Positions 15,746-20,939 of a stretch of DNA of 20,939 bases are shown one piece after another. Each line of letters opens with the position of its first letter. The first letter of the stretch is position 1. Source of the stretch: a virus. The stretch covers positions 1-20,939 of the IMG/VR virus record IMGVR_UViG_3300009422_001821. The stretch is one strand, 5' to 3'. The notes beneath the pieces were generated by a model that was not told the origin of the DNA, made no database searches, and saw nothing but the letters and a program-made list of their open reading frames with translations. A program made the translations under genes and the position numbers.

Positions 15746-16935
15746 TATTTTATTAGGCCCCATTTAGCAATTGCTTGTTCATACTCATCTCCGCCAGTTT
15801 TGTCTACTGATTGGCGCATGGCTTTTGCTCCTGCCAAAGTGCCTCCTGGATGTCCATGTATTGCACCACCTACATTTGCAATAAAATTATTGCCAAACTG
15901 TCTCACATTTGCTTGTACCAACCCAGGATGCATTCCACAACTCAGTGCTGGCACGACATTGTGGGTGTGCAGTGTAGAAATAGTTTTTTTAAGAACGTCT
16001 TCATCATCACTAAGATATCCTCCCCACATGCCTGCGTGTATGGTATCAACTCCTTGCATTCCAGCCAACTGACAGATAACGTTCCAGTCTATACCAAATG
16101 CATGTCTAGAATCTGTAATAACTTTGTCTCCTGACTTCTGAAAGTGTATAAACAACGGAAGATCAAGTCTACGTATTGCTCCATATACTCCTAGTCCTGA
16201 CCAAAAGTTTACGTGTACAGCATTTCCGCCTAGTTCAGAAACCCTAGTGGCTCTTTTTAATATGTGATCATGATCACCATTGATGCATACAGCATAAACA
16301 ACTTTTTTACTCTGTTTTGCCATCCAGTCTGCAATCAGTGGCACTCTTTCTTCTATTGGACAAAAACTTGGATTACTCATAATTTCATCTTCTTTGATAA
16401 AATCACATCCACCGTCTACAAGTTCTTTCACCATATCTAACAGTGTGTTTGCACTCATGCCTGTTTTTGGTTTTACAATAGCACCGGAAAATGGTTTGTC
16501 ATACTGTCCAGTGTATTCTCGCATTCCGGATACACCATATTTTGGACCTAAAAATTTAGATTTTATCTCTGCAGGAAATTCAAGGTCTATCAATCTACAA
16601 GAATCAAATGTGTCTATATCCATTTGTCCGCCCATCAACTGACACAGCAAATGACTTATTCCATCACCTTCCCAATCTGTGTTTATAATAGGAAAAGCAA
16701 TTTTTACTTTACCTTCAGTTAGGCCTTTCAAATTATCTTTTTCGTGAACAATTACACAAGATGATTTTTCGAAAAGTTCTTCAGTTTCCCAACGATTCCG
16801 CACGTTTGGATTCCCTACACTTTGACCAATTGCTAGATCCCATGAAACTTTTCTTAGGTCGGCATTTCTTGATTTCATGAAATATGTTGCAATAACATAT
16901 TTGCTTTTGTCTATGTTAGGATTGTAAAATTGCAT
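15745..16935 (-). CDS. RuBisCO-like protein (form IV-type, not a carboxylase)
   Basis: A 396-residue RuBisCO large-subunit homolog. In spinach numbering these are kept: Lys175 and Lys177 (Lys155, Lys157 in VKPKTG), the carbamylated Lys201 with Asp203 and Glu204 (KEDE, 181-184), His294 (264), His327 (300), Ser379 (332) and the Gly403/404 region (VGGAIHGHPGG). Lost: Arg295 (Phe265), His298 (Ser268) and loop-6 Lys334 (Tyr307); the Asn123 region does not align. Mg2+-enolisation chemistry is therefore plausible but RuBP carboxylation is not. Known form IV proteins are enolases, isomerases or decarboxylases of phosphorylated keto sugars or methylthio sugars. It is coupled by TAATG overlaps to a nucleotidyltransferase before it and a GT after it, which points to sugar-precursor synthesis. 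Its substrate is unknown. Confidence 0.9.
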   Translation of the reverse strand: MQFYNPNIDKSKYVIATYFMKSRNADLRKVSWDLAIGQSVGNPNVRNRWETEELFEKSSCVIVHEKDNLKGLTEGKVKIAFPIINTDWEGDGISHLLCQLMGGQMDIDTFDSCRLIDLEFPAEIKSKFLGPKYGVSGMREYTGQYDKPFSGAIVKPKTGMSANTLLDMVKELVDGGCDFIKEDEIMSNPSFCPIEERVPLIADWMAKQSKKVVYAVCINGDHDHILKRATRVSELGGNAVHVNFWSGLGVYGAIRRLDLPLFIHFQKSGDKVITDSRHAFGIDWNVICQLAGMQGVDTIHAGMWGGYLSDDEDVLKKTISTLHTHNVVPALSCGMHPGLVQANVRQFGNNFIANVGGAIHGHPGGTLAGAKAMRQSVDKTGGDEYEQAIAKWGLIK

Positions 16936-17651
16936 TATTTTGACCTATTATGATTTAAAAATGTATCGAGTTCTTCTGGTGTACCCATGCCCCACATTTC
17001 ATCAACCATGCTAGTCAATATTTTTTTGCCATCTTGCACTGCTTCGTTATACACAGGACACACATAAAATTCGTTATTAGTGCGAATGTTTTTTTCTATC
17101 ATTTGGTCAGCATATTTTACAAAGTCTGAACCTTTACGCCAGTGGTATATTCCTACAGTAGCATTTGTAGATATAGGATTTTTTTCTGCAACTTCTGTTA
17201 CATATCTGTCTCCGTTAATTTTTGCAAAAGAATGTTTTGGATGTACACTGTTGAAAGTAAGTATACCACCATCTATGCCTTCTTGGTTAAATTCGCTTAA
17301 TGTTTCAAAAGCATTCCACTCAATGTATTGATCAGCATTGGAAATTATTAATGGTTCATCATTGTCTATCAAGTCTCTTGCAGTCAACACTGTGCAGGCT
17401 GCACCTTCAGTCATGCCTTCTAGTTGCACAATTGTGCATCCTGGTGCAATTAAGTTTAACAAAGACTCTAAATTATATTTTTCATAGTGTGCTTTTTGCA
17501 CTAAAAAAATATAGTGGCCCTGTATGTTTAGATTGTTTACAACCTTTTGTATCATTGGTTGACCTTCTACTGCAATCAACGGTTTAGGAAAAGTGTATCC
17601 GGCTGATTGGAAACGTGATCCTGCTCCGGCCATAGGTATTATTATGTTCAT
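16935..17651 (-). CDS. Sugar-1-phosphate nucleotidyltransferase-like protein
   Basis: A 238-residue protein with the nucleotidyltransferase signature IPMAGAGSRF (5-14) and FPKPLI (21-26, with the phosphate-binding Lys23), TEGAACTVL (82-90) for base contact, and ISNADQYI with the metal-binding Asp108. Such enzymes activate sugar or polyol phosphates as NDP derivatives; related small members make CDP- or UDP-linked donors. The length matches the single-domain type without a C-terminal beta-helix. A GAGGATC ribosome site precedes the ATG, which overlaps the GDPD stop as ATGA; its own TAA overlaps the RuBisCO-like ATG (TAATG). Nucleotide and sugar specificity cannot be read from the motifs. Confidence 0.85.
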   Translation of the reverse strand: MNIIIPMAGAGSRFQSAGYTFPKPLIAVEGQPMIQKVVNNLNIQGHYIFLVQKAHYEKYNLESLLNLIAPGCTIVQLEGMTEGAACTVLTARDLIDNDEPLIISNADQYIEWNAFETLSEFNQEGIDGGILTFNSVHPKHSFAKINGDRYVTEVAEKNPISTNATVGIYHWRKGSDFVKYADQMIEKNIRTNNEFYVCPVYNEAVQDGKKILTSMVDEMWGMGTPEELDTFLNHNRSK

Positions 17652-18097
17652 TTTTGATCCTCTAGATGTTTATACTTGGAAACGTAGTCACTGCATAGTC
17701 CTGAACATTGCAGATATTCTGTTTCTGTAAGTTGTTCTGGATGCACAGCAATAGTGTTTTTTCCACCAGGTTGGCCAGGAAATGCCCAAATATATCCTTT
17801 TGATGTTAGTGTGTATTTGTCCGCATGATGATAAAAACAGTGTATGTTTTGTTTGATCAATCCTTCTAACGCATCAAACGTTTTAGCATGACACCAAATT
17901 GCGTTGTCTTTTAACCATGCACTTGAAACTGAATGATCTGCTCGATCATGCCCTAGCCAAAAGCCGCTGATGTCTGTTGAATATACATCAACCTCAACAT
18001 GGTATCCTTGATCCAGTGCTTCTTGAATATATTCAGGAGTATTTTCTTTTTTAGGCACTTTTCCGTTGATATTGCCTCTGTGTGCTATCAATATCAT
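17648..18097 (-). CDS. Short glycerophosphodiester-phosphodiesterase-like protein
   Basis: A 149-residue protein with the GDPD N-terminal catalytic set: AHRG (His6, Arg7), KENTPEYIQEAL (Glu18), VEVDVY (Glu35, Asp37) and LGHD (His50). Full-length GDPDs are 240-300 residues; here the second half of the TIM barrel is compressed, although WCHAKT (68-73) and CFYHHADKY (92-100) retain barrel-like strands. GDPDs cleave glycerophosphodiesters to sn-glycerol-3-phosphate and an alcohol. In this operon it could act on a phosphodiester-linked glycan unit or supply a polyol phosphate to the nucleotidyltransferase that follows (ATGA overlap). A GTATTTAATAC element lies 7 bases before the ATG, so this probably begins a transcript. 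Confidence 0.75.
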   Translation of the reverse strand: MILIAHRGNINGKVPKKENTPEYIQEALDQGYHVEVDVYSTDISGFWLGHDRADHSVSSAWLKDNAIWCHAKTFDALEGLIKQNIHCFYHHADKYTLTSKGYIWAFPGQPGGKNTIAVHPEQLTETEYLQCSGLCSDYVSKYKHLEDQK

Positions 18098-18104
18098 TAT
18101 GTGT

Positions 18105-18115
18105 GTATTTAATAC
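18105..18115 (-). promoter_or_regulatory. GTATTAAATAC element before the GDPD-RLP unit
   Basis: The minus strand reads GTATTAAATAC seven bases before the ATG at 18097, in the 21-base gap after the ferredoxin gene. It is an inverted repeat (GTATT-A-AATAC) nearly identical to the palindrome at 7582 and at almost the same distance from the start codon. This suggests a common promoter or operator. Two sites are too few to prove it. Confidence 0.4.
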
Positions 18116-18118
18116 AAA

Positions 18119-18466
18119 TCAATCTTGCCATGGCTCATCTATTAGTAATTCTTTCTTATCCTCTTTGTAGTTTTCTGGTGAGTATTCGGTGGATTCTGGC
18201 AATGGGTCTTTCTTTTTAGTAATCACAGGCCATATTTCTGAACGTTCTGCATTGAACTTCATCCAATATTTTAATTCTGTGCCACCAACTGTGTCAGGAG
18301 CAATAGCATCGACTGGGCATTCAGGAACACATACTCCGCAATCGATACATTCGTCTGGATTAATGACTAACATGTTTTCCCCTTCATAGAAACAATCCAC
18401 AGGACAAACTTCTACACAGTCAGTGTGTTTGCATTTGATACATTCTTGGCCTACTACATAAGTCAT
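18119..18466 (-). CDS. fdxA: Seven-iron ferredoxin (FdxA type)
   Basis: A 115-residue [3Fe-4S][4Fe-4S] ferredoxin closely matching Azotobacter FdI and alphaproteobacterial FdxA. By that alignment Cys9, Cys17 and Cys50 bind the 3Fe cluster and Cys21, Cys40, Cys43 and Cys46 the 4Fe cluster; Cys12 and Cys25 are the free ones. The conserved FdxA tail [14 protein letters not shown] is present, followed by an acidic extension. It carries low-potential electrons in the cytoplasm. An AAAGGAT ribosome site lies about 11 bases before the ATG. It is out of place in a glycan cluster; possible clients are the radical SAM enzyme at 4107 or an enzyme outside the window. Its strong conservation contrasts with the divergent neighbours and suggests recent acquisition from a host. 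Confidence 0.93.
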   Translation of the reverse strand: MTYVVGQECIKCKHTDCVEVCPVDCFYEGENMLVINPDECIDCGVCVPECPVDAIAPDTVGGTELKYWMKFNAERSEIWPVITKKKDPLPESTEYSPENYKEDKKELLIDEPWQD

Positions 18467-18491
18467 ACTACTATCTATCCTTTACCATTTG

Positions 18492-19217
18492 TTATAAATT
18501 GGGCCATCGTAATCGACAATATTTTTGTATATGACTGTCTTTCCGATGCTTTCTGCCACCTGCAGGATGTATAAAATATGCGGTTTTGTTGTTGGGAACC
18601 AACTTGTCTCGCAATTTAAAGTTCCATTTTTGTGACACTTTTTCGTGTTTTACTCCAGAAGATATAAATGCCCAATTGATAATTTGTCCGTCATCCCATG
18701 AATCTAACATTCTAAAATTTTTAATGTAAGGTCTTAAACATCTTGCACTGTGTTTGGTTAACCCAAAAACCCCTGTTTGGAAAAATCTTTCTACACACTG
18801 TTTAGGATCAAGATTTTTGTAAAGACTGTGTGTGATATTTGCTCGCCACCATTTATCACTACTTGCGTTATATTTGGGATATATGGCCGTTTTCATGGAC
18901 ACAGGATTTGAATGTTCTTCGAAAAAATTTGGCACAGACTCATGTACAATTACATCTGAATCAACATGCAAAATTTGTTCATATTTGTTCCACCAAGCAT
19001 CATTTAAAATTAAGTCAAATCTTTCAAACACTGGATGTTTTATGTTTTCTAGTTTAGGTTCTGTAATTACCACATGATCAATATTATATTTTTTACAGTA
19101 TTCACCAATGCTGTGCGTTGAATACTTTACTATGTCAGATCTTGTTAAATTATTAAATCTTGGGTCGTCATATTTGTTAGAGTCTATATCGTATTGTATT
19201 ATTGCGTTTTTCATCAT
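18492..19217 (-). CDS. GT-A glycosyltransferase-like protein (family 8-like)
   Basis: A 241-residue soluble protein. ILHVDSDVIV (82-91) holds the DxD (Asp86, Asp88), preceded by a nucleotide-binding region ending VVITEPKL. VERFFQTGVFGL and SWDDGQIINW follow in the order seen in GT8-like enzymes. Two adjacent ATG codons (19217, 19214) are possible starts; GGAT about 5 bases upstream is a poor ribosome site. The 5' leader contains the GC-rich hairpin at 19228-19250. It follows the tRNA-like gene on the same strand, so read-through from the strong promoter at 19351 could transcribe it. Confidence 0.7.
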   Translation of the reverse strand: MMKNAIIQYDIDSNKYDDPRFNNLTRSDIVKYSTHSIGEYCKKYNIDHVVITEPKLENIKHPVFERFDLILNDAWWNKYEQILHVDSDVIVHESVPNFFEEHSNPVSMKTAIYPKYNASSDKWWRANITHSLYKNLDPKQCVERFFQTGVFGLTKHSARCLRPYIKNFRMLDSWDDGQIINWAFISSGVKHEKVSQKWNFKLRDKLVPNNKTAYFIHPAGGRKHRKDSHIQKYCRLRWPNL

Positions 19218-19227
19218 GTTTTTATCC

Positions 19228-19250
19228 GGGGGACGCCTAGTACGCCCCCC
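19228..19250 (-). other. GC-rich RNA hairpin between the tRNA-like gene and the next CDS
   Basis: On the minus strand GGGGGGCG (19250-19243) pairs with CGTCCCCC (19235-19228) around a 7-base loop TACTAGG: eight contiguous pairs including one G-U. On the plus strand that pair would be an A-C mismatch, so the structure belongs to minus-strand RNA. No T-run follows (GGATAAAAAC), so it is not a standard intrinsic terminator. It may serve 3'-end processing of the tRNA-like RNA, partial termination, or control of the downstream gene, whose ATG is 10 bases away. Very unlike its AT-rich surroundings. Confidence 0.6.
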
Positions 19251-19267
19251 TGACTAGGATTGTATAG

Positions 19268-19343
19268 TACGCCGAGTGAGACTCACACTCACAAGCCGAA
19301 GCACTGGTCTTAAGACCAGCGTGTCTAATTCCACCATCGGCGC
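19268..19343 (-). tRNA. Aberrant tRNA-Leu(UAA)-like gene, all three canonical loops degenerate
   Basis: Read on the minus strand: 7-bp acceptor stem (GCGCCGA/UCGGCGU, one G-U), U8-G9, a 3-bp D stem GUG/CAC, G26, anticodon stem CUGGU/ACCAG, a class II variable arm GC-UUCG-GC, a 5-bp T stem GUGAG/CUCAC and discriminator A. Long variable arm, A73 and the GAAUU..AGA D-loop flanks identify a leucine tRNA. The D-loop (GAAUUAGA) lacks the G18-G19 segment. The anticodon loop is only six bases (CUUAAG) and can close to a UUAA tetraloop. The T-loop is UGUGAGU rather than UUCRANY. CCA is not encoded. Stems are intact, so this is either a pseudo-tRNA under residual constraint or a specialised tRNA-like RNA. 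The whole 134-base gap between genes (19218-19351) is taken up by it, its promoter and the hairpin. Confidence 0.75.
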
Positions 19344-19350
19344 ATAAACT

Positions 19351-19378
19351 ATTATACAATATAACCTTTTGTTGTCAA
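19351..19378 (-). promoter_or_regulatory. Perfect-consensus sigma-70 promoter of the tRNA-like gene
   Basis: The minus strand has TTGACA (19373-19378), a 16-base spacer and TATAAT (19351-19356). Both hexamers match consensus exactly. The expected start is about 7 bases on, at the first bases of the tRNA-like gene (19343-19344). The promoter overlaps the end of the SGNH coding sequence; its -10 includes that gene's stop codon. It is by far the best sigma-70 promoter I found in the window, implying strong transcription by a bacterial polymerase. Confidence 0.8.
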
Positions 19379-20071
19379 ATAGGGAATCAAAACTTCTTTG
19401 GTATATGTTGCATGACCTTCGGTGGTTGGGTGAAGTGTATCGTCTACTAATGTAGCGTCTTTGTTACTACAGTATTCATAACAACCTTGTTGTGTTGCAA
19501 ATGTGTTCCAATCTATTTGATCAAACAGATATTGGCATGATCGTCTATCAGCAAGTTGAAATACTTCGTCCATATATGGCATCATAAAATACCTAATTTT
19601 ATGTTTTTCTAAAAACCACTGTGTGCGTAAAACATGTTCCAGTGTTTGTATCTGTCCCCATGTGTCATCATAGTAATGTTTGTAATAGTCCTTGGCACTT
19701 TTCCAACCATGATTAGTGATGATCCAATCGCCTTCGTGATCATCATTTATAAAATTAGTAGGGTTACTCATACAAACTTCTGTGTTTTCCGGCTTCCAGT
19801 CTAGACCTCTATCATCTTTGTGCCAATAATAATCCCATCGATTGTATCCGCTCCACATTATGCCTACTAACATGTCTTCGGCTGAATGTCCTTGCTTGAG
19901 CAGTCTATCAACTTCGTAAATTATACTGCGTGATATCAAACCGTTGCCTTGACTACCCAAACCTTTGGATATCATAGGAATATTAATGTACCTTTGTAGA
20001 TGTCTTGGCCAAGTGTCAATGTGGTCTGATATACATTCTGCAAAACTACATCCGCTGGTTAATAATATCAT
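19352..20071 (-). CDS. SGNH hydrolase-like protein (GCSF type)
   Basis: A 239-residue protein with block I TSGCSFAE (nucleophile Ser9), LGSQGNGL about residues 38-45 for oxyanion-hole Gly and Asn, MWSGYNRWDYY in the third block, and a C-terminal DDTLHPTTEGH with Asp211 and His214 completing the triad. No signal peptide. Unlike the SGNH protein at 592 the whole triad is present, and the two are only distantly related. GCSF-type members are frequent in marine phages and in polysaccharide loci (family knowledge). A likely role is removing or transferring acyl groups on a glycan. The ATG overlaps the upstream small ORF's stop (ATGA). Its final codons double as the promoter of the tRNA-like gene. 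Confidence 0.8.
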   Translation of the reverse strand: MILLTSGCSFAECISDHIDTWPRHLQRYINIPMISKGLGSQGNGLISRSIIYEVDRLLKQGHSAEDMLVGIMWSGYNRWDYYWHKDDRGLDWKPENTEVCMSNPTNFINDDHEGDWIITNHGWKSAKDYYKHYYDDTWGQIQTLEHVLRTQWFLEKHKIRYFMMPYMDEVFQLADRRSCQYLFDQIDWNTFATQQGCYEYCSNKDATLVDDTLHPTTEGHATYTKEVLIPYLTTKGYIV

Positions 20072-20319
20072 CGTAGTTTGATCGCCTTATAGTTTTGATC
20101 ATAAGTCCAACTAAGTTTAAAGTAGATAACATCTAGTTCATTTTGCAAATACAAAAAATTATAATATGAATCACCATCAATATCATTTTCTACTAACCAT
20201 GCATCATACTGTGATTTTACTCTGAATGCACGATTTGCTCCATTAATCCAACTGCCTACAGGGATTTCGATTCTCCAACTATATTTTGTATCAAAGTCTC
20301 TAGAATTTTGACTTGCCAT
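20068..20319 (-). CDS. Small uncharacterised protein
   Basis: I do not recognise this 83-residue protein. It is acidic to neutral, rich in Tyr, Trp, Asp and Asn, with no cysteine, signal peptide or membrane segment; the alternating hydrophobic pattern in the C-terminal half suggests beta strands. It begins MASQNSRDF, overlaps the upstream gene by 20 bases and ends in an ATGA overlap with the SGNH gene, so it is probably translated as part of that unit. The tight coupling is the main evidence that it is real. Confidence 0.6.
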   Translation of the reverse strand: MASQNSRDFDTKYSWRIEIPVGSWINGANRAFRVKSQYDAWLVENDIDGDSYYNFLYLQNELDVIYFKLSWTYDQNYKAIKLR

Positions 20320-20939
20320 GTTTTAGGTACCAGTTAGTTGCGTGTAATCTTTGCATGGTATCTGGTGATATTTTTTTGTAAGTTTTTAACACCTCACTGG
20401 CCATATGCCAATATGTGCTCATATACACCCGGCCTGTTTGTGAAAATGTGTCTTCAAATTTTTTATATTCTGCCATAAACCAATTGTAATTAGATTCGCT
20501 TGGAGTATAAAAAGTTTCTACACAAGGAAAATGCTTAACGATATTTGCTATATTGTTTGATGTGTAATTTGCTATTTGAGTTTTAAGCCATTGCACATCA
20601 GTCAAGTCAAACCAAGTGTCGTAATTAATATCATCGAACTGTATGCTGTGCCACATATCATACCATTCTTTGTTTAAAAAAGGAGTGTATGTGCAATTGT
20701 ATAACTCATCTTTGGTTAGTGATGGCCCTATATTGTGTTCTAGAGCAGGAGAAAATAACTGATGTTGGCCATGATCGCAATTTGCTAATTTAGCATATTT
20801 TTTCCAAGTATCGCTATATCTGCCATTTAGGTAATCATAGTTGTTCAACATTGAATAAGGAAAATTATTATTTTCTAAAAATTTAGCATGTGTTTTTGGA
20901 ATCATTCTATCCCATGTGCATTGGTTGTGTAAGAATAAA
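20300..20939 (-). CDS. Uncharacterised protein, N-terminus beyond the right edge
   Basis: At least 213 codons with no recognisable family. The first ATG in the window is at 20905, but the frame stays open to the edge and reads LFLHNQCTWDR before it, plausible protein with no stop, so the true start may lie outside. The protein is rich in Asn, Tyr, Trp and His, with several predicted amphipathic helices and no membrane segment or catalytic motif I can name. The stretch YNWFMAEYKKFEDTF looks like a helix-rich acceptor region. It overlaps the small downstream ORF by 20 bases. Function unknown. Confidence 0.65.
   Translation of the reverse strand, partial: LFLHNQCTWDRMIPKTHAKFLENNNFPYSMLNNYDYLNGRYSDTWKKYAKLANCDHGQHQLFSPALEHNIGPSLTKDELYNCTYTPFLNKEWYDMWHSIQFDDINYDTWFDLTDVQWLKTQIANYTSNNIANIVKHFPCVETFYTPSESNYNWFMAEYKKFEDTFSQTGRVYMSTYWHMASEVLKTYKKISPDTMQRLHATNWYLKHGKSKF

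Noticed and set aside
15800-16134. Two plus-strand open frames of about 90 and 107 codons opposite the RuBisCO-like gene.
   Set aside because: They are antisense shadows with Cys- and Pro-rich compositions and no ribosome site.
15745-16935. A functional carboxylating RuBisCO (form I, II or III).
   Set aside because: The equivalents of Arg295, His298 and loop-6 Lys334 are Phe, Ser and Tyr, and there is no phosphoribulokinase or AMP-pathway gene nearby.
19228-19250. A rho-independent terminator after the tRNA-like gene.
   Set aside because: The stem is strong, but neither strand has a T-run directly after it, so I list it as a hairpin of unknown role.
19268-19343. An ordinary tRNA-Leu that simply decodes UUA codons.
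   Set aside because: The D-loop has no GG, the T-loop lacks UUC, and the anticodon loop is one base short of seven, so normal decoding is unlikely. I kept the tRNA type but call it aberrant.
1-20939. CRISPR array, insertion sequence, transposase, integrase or toxin-antitoxin pair.
   Set aside because: I saw no regularly spaced repeats, no terminal inverted repeats flanking a gene, and no protein with the corresponding motifs.

Overview
The window is a dense, AT-rich stretch of about 21 kb carrying some 27 protein genes and one tRNA-like gene. Almost every protein gene looks like nucleotide-sugar or surface-glycan machinery. Genes abut or overlap by 1-22 bases with ATGA and TAATG junctions, and no interval without a gene exceeds 134 bases. 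No virion, replication or transposition gene is visible. The content (GDP-mannose dehydratase, AsnB-type amidotransferase, FkbM methyltransferases, small GT-A transferases, GCSF-type SGNH hydrolases, a short HAD phosphatase, a lone tRNA gene) fits two settings: the accessory region of a large marine T4-like phage, or a surface-polysaccharide island of an AT-rich marine alphaproteobacterium. The sequence alone does not decide between them.

Layout. Positions 1-7575 are all minus strand: a partial GDP-mannose 4,6-dehydratase, SGNH hydrolase, glycosyltransferase (GT), NAD-dependent epimerase, FkbM methyltransferase, short-chain dehydrogenase, radical SAM/SPASM-like enzyme, second epimerase, GT25-like transferase and a capsule-type GT-B protein. 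Positions 7602-9996 form a plus-strand island with one GT-A transferase and two further capsule-type GT-B paralogs, divergent from the left block across a 26-base spacer holding a perfect palindrome. Positions 9978-11705 (minus) encode an asparagine-synthase-like amidotransferase. It is divergent, with a 12-base spacer, from a plus-strand 2OG-Fe(II) oxygenase-like gene at 11718-12326. From 12319 to the right edge everything is minus strand: FkbM, GT, HAD phosphatase, FkbM, a WavE-like GT, a RuBisCO-like protein, a sugar nucleotidyltransferase, a short GDPD-like protein, a 7Fe ferredoxin, a GT, the tRNA-like gene, an SGNH hydrolase and two unrecognised proteins.

Proposed joint role (inference): the epimerases, dehydratase and nucleotidyltransferase make activated sugars, about eight to nine GTs assemble a glycan, and the methyltransferases, amidotransferase, oxygenase, SGNH hydrolases and radical SAM enzyme decorate it.

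Two signals stand out. First, a RuBisCO-like protein keeps the carbamylated-lysine metal site but has lost Arg295, His298 and Lys334 equivalents. It sits in a translationally coupled GDPD - nucleotidyltransferase - RLP - GT unit, suggesting it helps make an unusual sugar precursor. Second, a tRNA-Leu-shaped RNA has intact stems, but its D-loop, anticodon loop and T-loop have all lost their conserved bases. It is driven by a perfect-consensus sigma-70 promoter.
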